Part shown: positions 37,145-45,861 of the stretch, piece after piece
Layout of the letters: every line of letters starts with the position of its first letter
Numbering within the stretch: the stretch's first letter is position 1
Made by a program: the position numbers and the translations under genes
Source of the DNA: Pseudidiomarina gelatinasegens
Lineage (GTDB): Bacteria > Pseudomonadota > Gammaproteobacteria > Enterobacterales > Alteromonadaceae
Reading direction: 5' to 3'
DNA: 64,000 nt
Assembly (NCBI RefSeq): GCF_004025325.1
Contig: NZ_RSFE01000001.1
Location: 310,001 to 374,000, forward strand
The notes under the pieces: generated by a model
The model's input: only the letters and a program-made list of their open reading frames with translations
The model's database searches: none
What the model was told of the DNA's origin: nothing

Positions 37145-37645
37145 TTAAATTTTATTCAGATCATTGTAAGAAAATGTTGCTTTTACTTCTTGTTGCAGCC
37201 AATCAAGCAAAACGATGCAACGCGAGTCGCCGTCAAGTTCAATAATTTTTGCAACGAAACCCGCAAACGGCCCCGTTGATATCTCAACGTTATCATTCAC
37301 TTGCGGTGATGACTGGTGTTCCGCTGCATTCCGAGTATGCGGATCAAGCTCAATGTTTTTCAGTTCTTCAATCAGTGCGTCAGGAATTGTCGCAGGCTGT
37401 TCGCCGAACATCAACATCTTCTGCACCCCAAAAGTACTGCGAATTTTATGGAAGCGCCCTGCAAAGTCATCCAACTGCGCAAAGATATACCCCGGAAACA
37501 ACGCTTCAGTCGCAGCTGTGCGCTTACCACGACGGACTCGTTGCAATGTCACCTGCGGTAAATAGGCTGCAATGTCTTGGTTTTCTAGGTTCACCAGTGC
37601 GCGTTGTTCTTGACGCGGCTTGGTGCGGATTACGTACCATTTCAT
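37145..37645 (-). CDS. rfaH: Transcription anti-terminator RfaH
   Basis: NusG paralogue that loads on RNA polymerase at ops sites and lets it read through long polysaccharide operons. The 166-residue length fits. The N-terminal NGN domain starts MKWYVIRTKPRQEQRA, with EALFPGYIFAQL; the C-terminal KOW region has STGPFAGFVAKIIELDGDSR. A matching ops element heads the polysaccharide operon at 52179-52191. The IS lies 5 bp after its stop, and a galE remnant lies 28 bp before its start. The remnant makes its present promoter uncertain. Confidence 0.93.
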   Translation of the reverse strand: MKWYVIRTKPRQEQRALVNLENQDIAAYLPQVTLQRVRRGKRTAATEALFPGYIFAQLDDFAGRFHKIRSTFGVQKMLMFGEQPATIPDALIEELKNIELDPHTRNAAEHQSSPQVNDNVEISTGPFAGFVAKIIELDGDSRCIVLLDWLQQEVKATFSYNDLNKI

Positions 37646-37673
37646 AAACTGTTATTCTTATAGTCTTGTGAGG

Positions 37674-37830
37674 CTAAATGTCATACGCCAAGTCAACTAC
37701 ATGAATGTAATCTCGAACGCCGGTATCATAGTCCTTGCCGAATGCACTCAATTGCTTTAAACGCTCGGCCACTACCTGCGAAATTTACGGAACCAAATTA
37801 TTGAGATATCGTTTGGGTCTGCACCAATCT
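37674..37830 (-). pseudogene. galE: galE (UDP-glucose 4-epimerase) remnant
   Basis: The minus strand reads [20 protein letters not shown] then [13 protein letters not shown] before a stop at 37674. This is the GalE C-terminal half motif (normally [24 protein letters not shown]) with four codons lost. Upstream, IGADPND and NNLVP are recoverable only by allowing a frameshift and a TAA where Tyr is expected. The N- and C-terminal parts of the enzyme are absent. Confidence 0.8.
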
Positions 37831-37858
37831 ATTATGTTCTTTTAGTTTCGTTCAATCA

Positions 37859-38917
37859 CTACGACTGGACGGCCTTGCTTCGTAGTATCTTAAATTGATA
37901 GCAATATACCGTGTAAGCGCCTAAGAATAATAGCAACGACGCCCAAGCTGGTGTTTGAAGTTGATTCAAAACAACACCAATTACTGCCAATACAACAGCT
38001 TGACCACATAGAATCGCTAATGTTTGACTCTGACAAAATCCGGCTCGAATGTAAAAGTGGTGAATATGATCACGATCCGGTGAGGTTGGATTCTTACCAT
38101 TTATAGCGCGGCGAACCATTATCGTCACCATATCCATTATTGGGATGGCAACTAACCATAGGGAGGTTACTGGGCTAATAATCACTGTTTGAGTACTCGT
38201 AAATTGCGACTGTGTAGCTAAAGTCAATAACCAAACAACCGCTAAGCCAACAAACATCGATCCTGCATCACCCATAAATACTTTACGACAATGTTTTGAA
38301 ATCGACAGATTACAGAATAAAAATGGAAATAATGCAAACCCCGCCAACGTTGCAATCAGCTGTAATTCAGCGTGCCCGTTCAAAGCTGCTAGCAAACCGA
38401 TACTAAAGAAAGAGATGACTCCCATTGAGCCTAACAAACCGTCAATGCCGTCGATCATGTTGTAAGCATTCATTGCTGCTAACACAGCAAGATAGGTAAA
38501 GACGATTCCCGCCATACCCATATCAACATTTCCTAAACCGAACAGATTACCAAGATTTGAAATATATAAGTCACCGCCGAAGATTATAACACTCGCAGCA
38601 ATGAATTGACCAATTAGGCGTATACGTACACTTAAATCGTATTTATCGTCGAGCATGCCAATAAAAACCATCATCGCGGCGCTCACTAAGAATAAGCGAC
38701 TGTGCAGTGCTAATTCGGCCGAAAAAAGCATAGCTACGGCCAAGCCACCAAACACCGCAATACCTCCTATCAGAGGTACTGAGCCTGTGTGCTGTTTACG
38801 AACACAGGGTTTGTCCAACAAATCGATCAAAACGGCTACTGGATGCATAAGGCGCAACATTAAAGCTGTCGCAGTTAATACGATCAGAATTGGTAAAACG
38901 GACATACTCTGAGTCAT
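37859..38917 (-). CDS. wecA: Undecaprenyl-phosphate GlcNAc-1-phosphate transferase (WecA family)
   Basis: Polytopic inner-membrane enzyme that starts the lipid-linked glycan by moving a HexNAc-1-phosphate to undecaprenyl phosphate. It has about 352 residues and some ten membrane helices. Family motifs are FIGMLDDKYDL, NAYNMIDGIDGLLG, FMGDAGSMF and the HIHH-type loop DRDHIHHFY. The start could be ATG 38917 or ATG 38905; a TTG at 38923 is less likely because the GGAG overlaps it. It is the last intact gene of the RfaH-type operon. Confidence 0.9.
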   Translation of the reverse strand: MTQSMSVLPILIVLTATALMLRLMHPVAVLIDLLDKPCVRKQHTGSVPLIGGIAVFGGLAVAMLFSAELALHSRLFLVSAAMMVFIGMLDDKYDLSVRIRLIGQFIAASVIIFGGDLYISNLGNLFGLGNVDMGMAGIVFTYLAVLAAMNAYNMIDGIDGLLGSMGVISFFSIGLLAALNGHAELQLIATLAGFALFPFLFCNLSISKHCRKVFMGDAGSMFVGLAVVWLLTLATQSQFTSTQTVIISPVTSLWLVAIPIMDMVTIMVRRAINGKNPTSPDRDHIHHFYIRAGFCQSQTLAILCGQAVVLAVIGVVLNQLQTPAWASLLLFLGAYTVYCYQFKILRSKAVQS

Positions 38918-39065
38918 CTCCAAGCGGAATGCTTTGTTTTCATAACCAAATTAAGCAGAATTTTACACTATTGTTGTTGCGAGTGCCACGCGCAGTAAGC
39001 ACATTTACATTTACATACGTTAAGTTTATGTGGTTACAAATTACGCAGGCTTAGCATTCTTCGCG

Positions 39066-40268
39066 CTATTTGGTCAATTTATCGGAGATTTGATTTGCGG
39101 CGGACTCTACAGAAAACTCTTTCGTTAACAATTTGTAACTATTTTCACCCAATTTTGTACGTGCTTGCGAACTCTTTAGCAGAACTAGGGCATTTTTATA
39201 GAGCTTCTCATCTTCGCCGTTGATGGTGATATAACCTGCTTGGTTTGCTTCGATGATATCAATTAAATCATTCCCACTATTGACACTACCCAATATTGGT
39301 AACTTACGCTGCATATACCCCAAGAGCTTTCCAGGAAAATTATGTGACGAATGTTTATTCGATAGAGAAAACAAGCCTACGTCAACCTCATCGAGCAACG
39401 CTATAAATGCCCCTTGATCAATAGGTGGAAGATAGCTGAAGTTATTCAATTCCCAGTCTTCAGCTAAGCGATTAATCAATTCAACTTCGTCACCTTGGCC
39501 TACAAACAAAAAGTGGGCTTGAGTTTCATTTTTTAGAGCTCGTGCTAATCGCATGAGGTTTGCCATATCTTGCGCATGGCCAATATTGCCTCCGTAGAAG
39601 AAAGTAACTTTATCTTGTAACCCGAGATATTCTCGCTGAGAAATTACTGTTTGTAATTTGCGAGGTTCATTAATCGATGCCCAGTTCCGTAACACTTCTA
39701 GAGGAAAATTATCCCCGTGAAGCTCTTTAAAAAAATTGATACTTGCTTGGGACATCATCCCAATCATGTCTGCCTGACGATAAGACCGCAGCTCAAAATG
39801 TTTAAAATAGCGATGAATGAGAGAGCCTTCACAAACCATTCCCGCATCAATAACCCACTGCGGAAAGATATCACGCAGCACAAGATAAGCGGGTATTTGA
39901 TAGCGTTGTTTTAATCGTTTTACCAACCCACCCCAAAATATTGACGGTGAATAATAAATAATGCCGTCGAACACTTCGGTTTTGAATTTCGATTTGAGGC
40001 TGGTCCACGCTCTGTTAGACAGTAACGTTTCGTTGATGGCTCGTTTGATTTTAGATGGAGTTTTTACATCACCGCTCTTAAAATACCAAACGCGAATGCC
40101 ATCGATTACCTGCTCATCAAATAACCCTTCTTGCACTGCCTTCGGGGTAACAACAGTCACCTCGTTGCCTTGCTTCACTAGCTCTAATGCGAGCTCATGA
40201 AACATTTTCGCAGCAACGCGCGTACTATGGGGCAAATAGTCATCGATTAATAAAAGCAACTTAGCCAT
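39066..40268 (-). CDS. wbuB: Glycosyltransferase family 4, WbuB-like
   Basis: A 400-residue GT-B enzyme. The N-terminus LLLIDDYLPHSTRVAAKMFHE is typical of the WbuB group, the presumed L-FucNAc transferases of E. coli O26-like loci. The C-terminal half has the donor-site region GNIGHAQDM, FLFVGQGDE and a GLFSLSNKHSSHNFPGKLL motif. It starts 8 bp after the fnlC stop, in keeping with use of UDP-L-FucNAc. The exact linkage cannot be read from sequence. Confidence 0.8.
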   Translation of the reverse strand: MAKLLLLIDDYLPHSTRVAAKMFHELALELVKQGNEVTVVTPKAVQEGLFDEQVIDGIRVWYFKSGDVKTPSKIKRAINETLLSNRAWTSLKSKFKTEVFDGIIYYSPSIFWGGLVKRLKQRYQIPAYLVLRDIFPQWVIDAGMVCEGSLIHRYFKHFELRSYRQADMIGMMSQASINFFKELHGDNFPLEVLRNWASINEPRKLQTVISQREYLGLQDKVTFFYGGNIGHAQDMANLMRLARALKNETQAHFLFVGQGDEVELINRLAEDWELNNFSYLPPIDQGAFIALLDEVDVGLFSLSNKHSSHNFPGKLLGYMQRKLPILGSVNSGNDLIDIIEANQAGYITINGEDEKLYKNALVLLKSSQARTKLGENSYKLLTKEFSVESAANQISDKLTK

Positions 40269-40276
40269 GCGTTCAA

Positions 40277-41431
40277 CTACCAGTCATACCGACTAAACGA
40301 GTCCATATTTTTCCAATGTGGTGTAAGCTTGGCGGTGCCAGTGATTAAACGCACAACGCGCTCTGACGTGTTTCTGATTTTGTATTCTTCTGGAATTTCA
40401 CGTTCTGTTCCTGAGAATACATCGCGCGAGGCAGTCGCAATTCTTACGCCTTCTATCAAGGTGTCAGCGTCTAAGCCAGTTAATGCAATCGCGCCAGTAT
40501 CCAATGCCTCAGGGCGTTCAATCGAGCGACGCATCGTTACTGCTGGGAAGTTCAGTATCGAGGATTCTTCACTAATTGTGCCGCTGTCTGAGATTGCACA
40601 AAAAGCTTCCATTTGAAGTTTGTTGTAGTCAAAGAATCCGAACGGCTTCAAGAAGCGAATACCGTCGCTAACTTTATCTAAGCCTAGTTTTTCAAGGCGG
40701 TTGCGTGTGCGCGGGTGCGTTGACACAACGACTGGATACCCAAAGGTTTCATGTAAGGCATTTAATGCTTCAACTACTTTTGCAAGGTTCTCTTTACTAT
40801 CCACGTTTTCTTCACGGTGCACACTCACAATAAAGAACTTGCTGGCCTCTAGCTCAAGTTGGTTCAATACGTCCGAGTTTTTAATCGATTCAAGTGAATG
40901 TTCGAGCACTTCGCGCATTGGCGAGCCGGTCAGGTAGATAAACCGGTGCGATAGCCCTTCGCTAATTAAGTGACGCCGCGCATGCTCGGTATACACCAAG
41001 TTAAAATCTGCCAGATGGTCAACTAGCTTACGGTTAATCTCTTCTGGTACGTTAGCGTCAAAGCTTCGGTTACCCGCTTCCATGTGGTAAGTCGGTACTT
41101 TCATCCGCTTGGCCATAATGGTTGCGGTGGCACTGTTCGTATCACCAAGCACTAAAACTGCATCCGGCTTTTCTTCGAGAATTACCTGTTCGGTTTTAAT
41201 TAAGATTTCACCGAGGCTACGGCCTAAGCTTGACGTATCGACGTTTAAGAAATGATCGGGCTGACGTACGCCAAGCTCTTCAAAAAATACGTCATTGAGT
41301 TCGTAATCGTAGTTTTGTCCGGTGTGCACAATTTTATGATCGACAACTTGGTCCAGTGCGGCCATAACACGCGATAGACGAATGATTTCTGGGCGCGTCC
41401 CCAATATCGTCATTACTTTTAATTTCTTCAT
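40277..41431 (-). CDS. fnlC: UDP-HexNAc 2-epimerase for UDP-L-FucNAc (FnlC/CapG type)
   Basis: Third enzyme of UDP-N-acetyl-L-fucosamine synthesis, 384 residues, of the WecB-like epimerase fold. Seen: LGTRPEIIRLSRV, HTGQNYDYELND, LGDTNSATATIMAKR, MEAGNRSFDANVPEEINRK and VSVHREENV. ATG overlaps the fnlB stop by four bases. Context with fnlA and fnlB, not sequence alone, separates it from WecB. Confidence 0.92.
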   Translation of the reverse strand: MKKLKVMTILGTRPEIIRLSRVMAALDQVVDHKIVHTGQNYDYELNDVFFEELGVRQPDHFLNVDTSSLGRSLGEILIKTEQVILEEKPDAVLVLGDTNSATATIMAKRMKVPTYHMEAGNRSFDANVPEEINRKLVDHLADFNLVYTEHARRHLISEGLSHRFIYLTGSPMREVLEHSLESIKNSDVLNQLELEASKFFIVSVHREENVDSKENLAKVVEALNALHETFGYPVVVSTHPRTRNRLEKLGLDKVSDGIRFLKPFGFFDYNKLQMEAFCAISDSGTISEESSILNFPAVTMRRSIERPEALDTGAIALTGLDADTLIEGVRIATASRDVFSGTEREIPEEYKIRNTSERVVRLITGTAKLTPHWKNMDSFSRYDW

Positions 41432-42585
41432 TTTTTCAACTCTCGCGGTTGTGCCACTGGGCTTGCATAGGTATCAGGGTTTTCACGATCGAATATTTCG
41501 TTTGCCCACAACATGACAACCATTTCGTCATCACCAACATTGGTAATGTCATGGCTCCAGCCTGGCACAGTTTCGACGATTTCTGGATTCTCACCATCGG
41601 TAAAAAGTTCATAAAACTCATCGGTCACCATATGACGGAAACCAAAACAGGCTTTACCTTTAATCACCAAAAATTTTTCTGTTTTAGTGTGGTGATAATG
41701 ACCACCGCGAGTAATACCCGAGTGTGCAGTGAAATATGAAAATTGTCCGGCGTCAGGTGTTTTTAACATTTCAACAAACACGCCACGCTCGTCACCGTAT
41801 TTCGGCACGCTATAAGTAAATTTGTCTGTCGGTAAATAACTCACGTAGGTTGAGTAGAGCTTCCGAGTAAAGCCGGTTCCAACACGTTCAGAAATTAGCG
41901 TATTGCGGCTTTCTTTAAAAAAGTTAAGCTGCTGCGCTATATGCCCAACGGTTTTTGTGTAAACGGGCCCTGCTTGTACAAAGCCCGATGCAGGCGGCAT
42001 TTTATTGGTTCGAATAGCATTAACAGCGTCTTGCACACACTCAAGCATCATTCGTACAACATCATCTACATAGACAAGCTGCACTTCGGCAGTTTCATCG
42101 TGAACTTGAATGGGTATATCTCGAATGATGTTATGGCAAAAGGTAGCAACCATCGAGTTGTAATTCGGCTTGCACCATTTACCAAAGACATTTGCTAATC
42201 TAAAGATGTAAACAGGATTACCCGTTTTTTCTGACAAACTCAACAACGCATCTTCGGCAGCCTTTTTGCTGCAGCCATATGCGTTATTCCGATCGGCTTG
42301 AATCGACGAGCTGAACACGATGGGAATAGCGCGCGCTTGCTGTTTCACTGCTTCGCATAACGCGACAGTTAAATCAGCATTTCCAACCTGAAATTCATAG
42401 TCATCTTTAGGTCGATTAACACCTGCTAGATGAATTACTGCATCAACCTTATTAAGCAGGTGAGGCAACTCATCTATTTTATTTTCGCGGGTAAAACTAA
42501 TCACCTCAATATCATCTATTTCGCCTAAATGAATAATGAGGTTTTTACCGACGAACCCGTTTGCTCCAGTAATTAACAACTTCAT
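41428..42585 (-). CDS. fnlB: Bifunctional reductase/epimerase for UDP-L-FucNAc (FnlB/CapF type)
   Basis: Second enzyme of the pathway, 385 residues from ATG 42585. An N-terminal Rossmann reductase (GANGFVGKNLI; YGCSKKAAED) is fused to a C-terminal cupin domain (about 260-385) with GGHYHHTKTEKFLVIKG, the CapF layout. An upstream codon at 42630 lies inside fnlA and gives a non-family N-terminus. fnlA ends 4 bp before the start. Confidence 0.93.
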   Translation of the reverse strand: MKLLITGANGFVGKNLIIHLGEIDDIEVISFTRENKIDELPHLLNKVDAVIHLAGVNRPKDDYEFQVGNADLTVALCEAVKQQARAIPIVFSSSIQADRNNAYGCSKKAAEDALLSLSEKTGNPVYIFRLANVFGKWCKPNYNSMVATFCHNIIRDIPIQVHDETAEVQLVYVDDVVRMMLECVQDAVNAIRTNKMPPASGFVQAGPVYTKTVGHIAQQLNFFKESRNTLISERVGTGFTRKLYSTYVSYLPTDKFTYSVPKYGDERGVFVEMLKTPDAGQFSYFTAHSGITRGGHYHHTKTEKFLVIKGKACFGFRHMVTDEFYELFTDGENPEIVETVPGWSHDITNVGDDEMVVMLWANEIFDRENPDTYASPVAQPRELKK

Positions 42586-42589
42586 GGCG

Positions 42590-43624
42590 TTAACCTTCTG
42601 GACTGACGTATTTGCCAGCGGCAAATGCATTCATAAAGTCGAGTTTTCGCAATAATTGTTTCATACCTTCGACGTCTAAACGTTCGGTATTGTGTGAGTT
42701 GTAATCTTCTATTTCCGATATGTTGGTATCGCCCTGCTCAACATACTTGGCATAATTTAAGTCACGCAGATCTGGCGGTACGCGGAAATACTGCCCCATG
42801 TCTTCTGCACAGGCCATCTCTTCTCGCGATAATAATGCTTCGTAGAGTTTCTCACCGTGGCGTGTACCCATGATATTAATTGGATACTCTGTTCTATTGA
42901 TTAGCGACAAAATAGCCTGCGCCAATGTTTCAATTGTTGCTGCGGGTGCTTTTTGTACAAAAATATCACCATTTTTGCCGTGTTCAAAAGCATAGAGAAC
43001 AAGGTCAACCGCATCATCCAGCGTCATCATAAAGCGCGTCATTGATGGGTCAGTAATAGTAATAGGCATGTCAGCCCTGATTTGGTCAACAAACAGTGGA
43101 ATAACAGACCCGCGAGAGGCCATAACATTCCCATAGCGCGTACCGCAAATGACGGTTTTTGTCTCGTCGACATTCCGCGATTTAGCCACCATCACTTTTT
43201 CCATCATGGCTTTTGAAATGCCCATTGCATTGATCGGATAAACCGCTTTATCTGTGCTCAAGCAAACAACGCGTTTAACACCGTTTTGGATAGCAGCTTC
43301 CAGTAGATTTTCGGTACCTACAACGTTCGTTTTCACCGCTTCCATAGGATGAAATTCACAGGATGGTACCTGCTTCAGTGCCGCTGCATGATAAATATAG
43401 TCGACACCGCGTGTCGCATTCAGGATACTTTGATAGTCGCGCACATCACCGATGTAAAATTTTAGCTTCGGATTGTTGTAGGCTTTACGCATATCATCTT
43501 GTTTCTTCTCGTCGCGACTGAAGATGCGAATCTCGGCAATATCTGTATCGAGAAAACGACGAAGAACCGCGTTACCGAAAGAGCCTGTGCCGCCGGTAAT
43601 CATTAATACATTATCTTTAAACAT
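42590..43624 (-). CDS. fnlA: UDP-GlcNAc 4,6-dehydratase/5-epimerase (FnlA/CapE type)
   Basis: First enzyme of UDP-L-FucNAc synthesis, 344 residues. Rossmann motif GGTGSFGNAVLRRF, YHAAALKQVPSCEF, LSTDKAVYPINAMG and the SDR-type MGISKAMMEKV are present; the last shows the Met-x3-Lys form in place of Tyr-x3-Lys known in this group. It starts fnlA-fnlB-fnlC. Confidence 0.95.
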   Translation of the reverse strand: MFKDNVLMITGGTGSFGNAVLRRFLDTDIAEIRIFSRDEKKQDDMRKAYNNPKLKFYIGDVRDYQSILNATRGVDYIYHAAALKQVPSCEFHPMEAVKTNVVGTENLLEAAIQNGVKRVVCLSTDKAVYPINAMGISKAMMEKVMVAKSRNVDETKTVICGTRYGNVMASRGSVIPLFVDQIRADMPITITDPSMTRFMMTLDDAVDLVLYAFEHGKNGDIFVQKAPAATIETLAQAILSLINRTEYPINIMGTRHGEKLYEALLSREEMACAEDMGQYFRVPPDLRDLNYAKYVEQGDTNISEIEDYNSHNTERLDVEGMKQLLRKLDFMNAFAAGKYVSPEG

Positions 43625-43772
43625 AGTTTGCCTATTTTACCCTGACATAGGTTGGTTGTTTGATCTCATTAGCGGGAATGACCAGTTATGAAGTATTTAG
43701 CTTTTTACACTGATTAAAATATCAAAAACTAGGTTCTCGTTTAACCGCTCGATGCTACCATTTCTAAATTTC

Positions 43773-44909
43773 TTATCCAAAACGCTCTAACAAACTTCTG
43801 AACATTGTTAGATTAGCTTCTTCTATTTCTGGTCTCGCAAACTGCTTGGATGCCCACGTGCTAATATTTTTTCTCATTGTTAAATGATCAGCACTGCTGG
43901 CAGCAGCCGTTTTATTTATTGCTTCAACAAATTTTTGGCGGTTATCTAATGCCACATCCCAACCGAGACCCAACTCTTCAAGATTCCTCCAAGGCGTTTT
44001 ATCTGATATCAGTACCGGAAGGCCAGCGCATAAAGCTTCAACAATCGCATGTCCGTAATTCTCCCCGAGTGTGGGAAGAAAGAAAAGATCATAATCTGCA
44101 AGAGTGCTGATCACCTTGCTTGGCTCAAGCATACCTCGATAATTTGTCTTTATTCGATTAGGAAGCTTGTGAATCAATTTCTGGCACTGCTGCCAGTAAG
44201 AGTCATCTTCAACTGGACCAAAAATATCAAACTCAATTTCAGTTGCCGCATCACTCAAGACATCCAGCGCGAAAAGTAAATTTTTCTTCTCAGATATTCG
44301 AGAAAGAAAGGCAACTCGTAACTTATCGCTATCTTTCACTCTACATATTTTCGGAGACTCAACATTTGGAATATTCTCAGCTATTACAATATCGACCTTA
44401 TCTCCAAATATTTCTTTAATATCATCTCTTTCATGCACAGTGGAAGCGTGAAAAACAACATTCTTGTGCAAGAGCAGCAATTTATAAACTGCAATATATG
44501 ATTTCTTCTTTAGGTATCGAATACGAAGTGCACCATCAGAAAATTCGCCTCTGGGTGCAATTAAAACCTTTCTGTTAAATAATCTTGCTAGCAGCTGCGG
44601 TACTATTGAAAACTTTACTGAGAAAAAACTATTTATGTACAAAAACGAGTACTTTTTATCTCGTACTAATGCGATTAGCTTGGATAGCCCGTTTGAAAAA
44701 TAGAATACATTTGCTTTTCCTACCGCTTCCCAGCTATTTTTGCTCACACTATGAAACCGATATTTGTCTCCAATATCTCTATCGGATGTCACTATATCAA
44801 AAGATATGCCATGAGGGGATATTTTGTTAACAATGTTCTTTAAAGTTTTAATTGGACCACCAGCACGCTTAGCTGGAAGATAGTACGAAGTAAATACTAA
44901 TATACGCAT
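43773..44909 (-). CDS. Glycosyltransferase family 4
   Basis: A 378-residue GT-B enzyme: N-terminal acceptor part MRILVFTSYYLPAKRAGGPI, and a donor-binding part with VAFLSRISEKKNLLFALDVL and FFLPTLGENYGHAIVEALCA (E-x7-E motif). The donor and acceptor sugars are unknown. Base composition is clearly AT-richer than the fnl genes. It lies 7 bp after the GT2 gene, and a 148-bp spacer with no recognised feature follows before fnlA. Confidence 0.88.
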   Translation of the reverse strand: MRILVFTSYYLPAKRAGGPIKTLKNIVNKISPHGISFDIVTSDRDIGDKYRFHSVSKNSWEAVGKANVFYFSNGLSKLIALVRDKKYSFLYINSFFSVKFSIVPQLLARLFNRKVLIAPRGEFSDGALRIRYLKKKSYIAVYKLLLLHKNVVFHASTVHERDDIKEIFGDKVDIVIAENIPNVESPKICRVKDSDKLRVAFLSRISEKKNLLFALDVLSDAATEIEFDIFGPVEDDSYWQQCQKLIHKLPNRIKTNYRGMLEPSKVISTLADYDLFFLPTLGENYGHAIVEALCAGLPVLISDKTPWRNLEELGLGWDVALDNRQKFVEAINKTAAASSADHLTMRKNISTWASKQFARPEIEEANLTMFRSLLERFG

Positions 44910-44916
44910 TAAAAAA

Positions 44917-45861
44917 TCAATTCCTTAAGTCCTTCATAAAACTAAGAATGCCATTGAAAAATCTATACCGGCCACGAAGAAGTAGGGTCGAAGCACTCAT
45001 AAACCTGTAAAATAAATTCATCTGAGTCATTGCAAGTCTGCGTTTACAAATATCAATTAATAAGTTGAGCCGGTTAGATACTATCAGGTAATCAAAGTCT
45101 TCTAAAAAAACAAAATCATTTCTATGTCGATCTATAAATTTGCTCATAACATTGTAATTCTCTAGTTCTCGTAACCTCAGATCATAAGAACTTCTGCTCG
45201 ATATAAAATTTAACGGATTTCCCTCTTCCTGATTAAGCTTATCGTCAAATGTTACAGTGGACTCGTGACGTCGATAATCCGCAAGACAGTTATTAATAAT
45301 TACTTTTCGGCCCAATAAGATCGACCACTCATTAAACCAGTTATCATGGCCCGCGGTCCACTCTGAAGGGATTGGTGTAACCAACTGAACAAGCTCTTTT
45401 TTTATCATCATCGCCATACCCGTAGCGTAGGCTCGATTTAGATTTCGTTGAAACCTTAGCCGTTTAAGTTTGGTATCCCCAACTCTCTTCAAATTTCCGT
45501 TGCAAAACCAAATATCATGCATCAATAGCAGATTATCACCAATGCTATCCATGCATACTTTCACTTTATCTTCAACCCAACTGTCATCTTGGTCACAAAG
45601 AAATATAAAATTACCACCTGCATGGCTCAAAGCGATATTGAAATTTTCTTTATAACCAACATTATTATTGTTTTTTATTACCTTTATCTTAGAACAGGAT
45701 ATCGATCCAATTACCTCTAATGTGCGGTCGCTAGAGTTATCATCAGAGATAATTATTTCATCAACCTCGACGCTTTGATTCAAAATACTTATTAATTGTT
45801 CTTTCAGATACTTTTCACCGTTATATGTAGCTATAACGACTGAAATTTTACCGTCCTTCAT
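44917..45861 (-). CDS. Glycosyltransferase family 2
   Basis: A 314-residue GT-A enzyme: VVIATYNGEKYLKEQL, IIISDDNSSDRT, and the metal-binding FLCDQDDSW (DxD-like), then WTAGHDNW. This pattern is common in rhamnosyltransferases of O-antigen loci, and dTDP-L-rhamnose genes are nearby, so transfer of rhamnose is a reasonable guess. The start overlaps the end of the polymerase gene by 14 bases. Confidence 0.85.
   Translation of the reverse strand: MKDGKISVVIATYNGEKYLKEQLISILNQSVEVDEIIISDDNSSDRTLEVIGSISCSKIKVIKNNNNVGYKENFNIALSHAGGNFIFLCDQDDSWVEDKVKVCMDSIGDNLLLMHDIWFCNGNLKRVGDTKLKRLRFQRNLNRAYATGMAMMIKKELVQLVTPIPSEWTAGHDNWFNEWSILLGRKVIINNCLADYRRHESTVTFDDKLNQEEGNPLNFISSRSSYDLRLRELENYNVMSKFIDRHRNDFVFLEDFDYLIVSNRLNLLIDICKRRLAMTQMNLFYRFMSASTLLLRGRYRFFNGILSFMKDLRN

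Noticed and set aside
43625-43772. A hidden gene or remnant between the GT4 gene and fnlA
   Set aside because: Both strands were read; stops are frequent and no motif was recognised.
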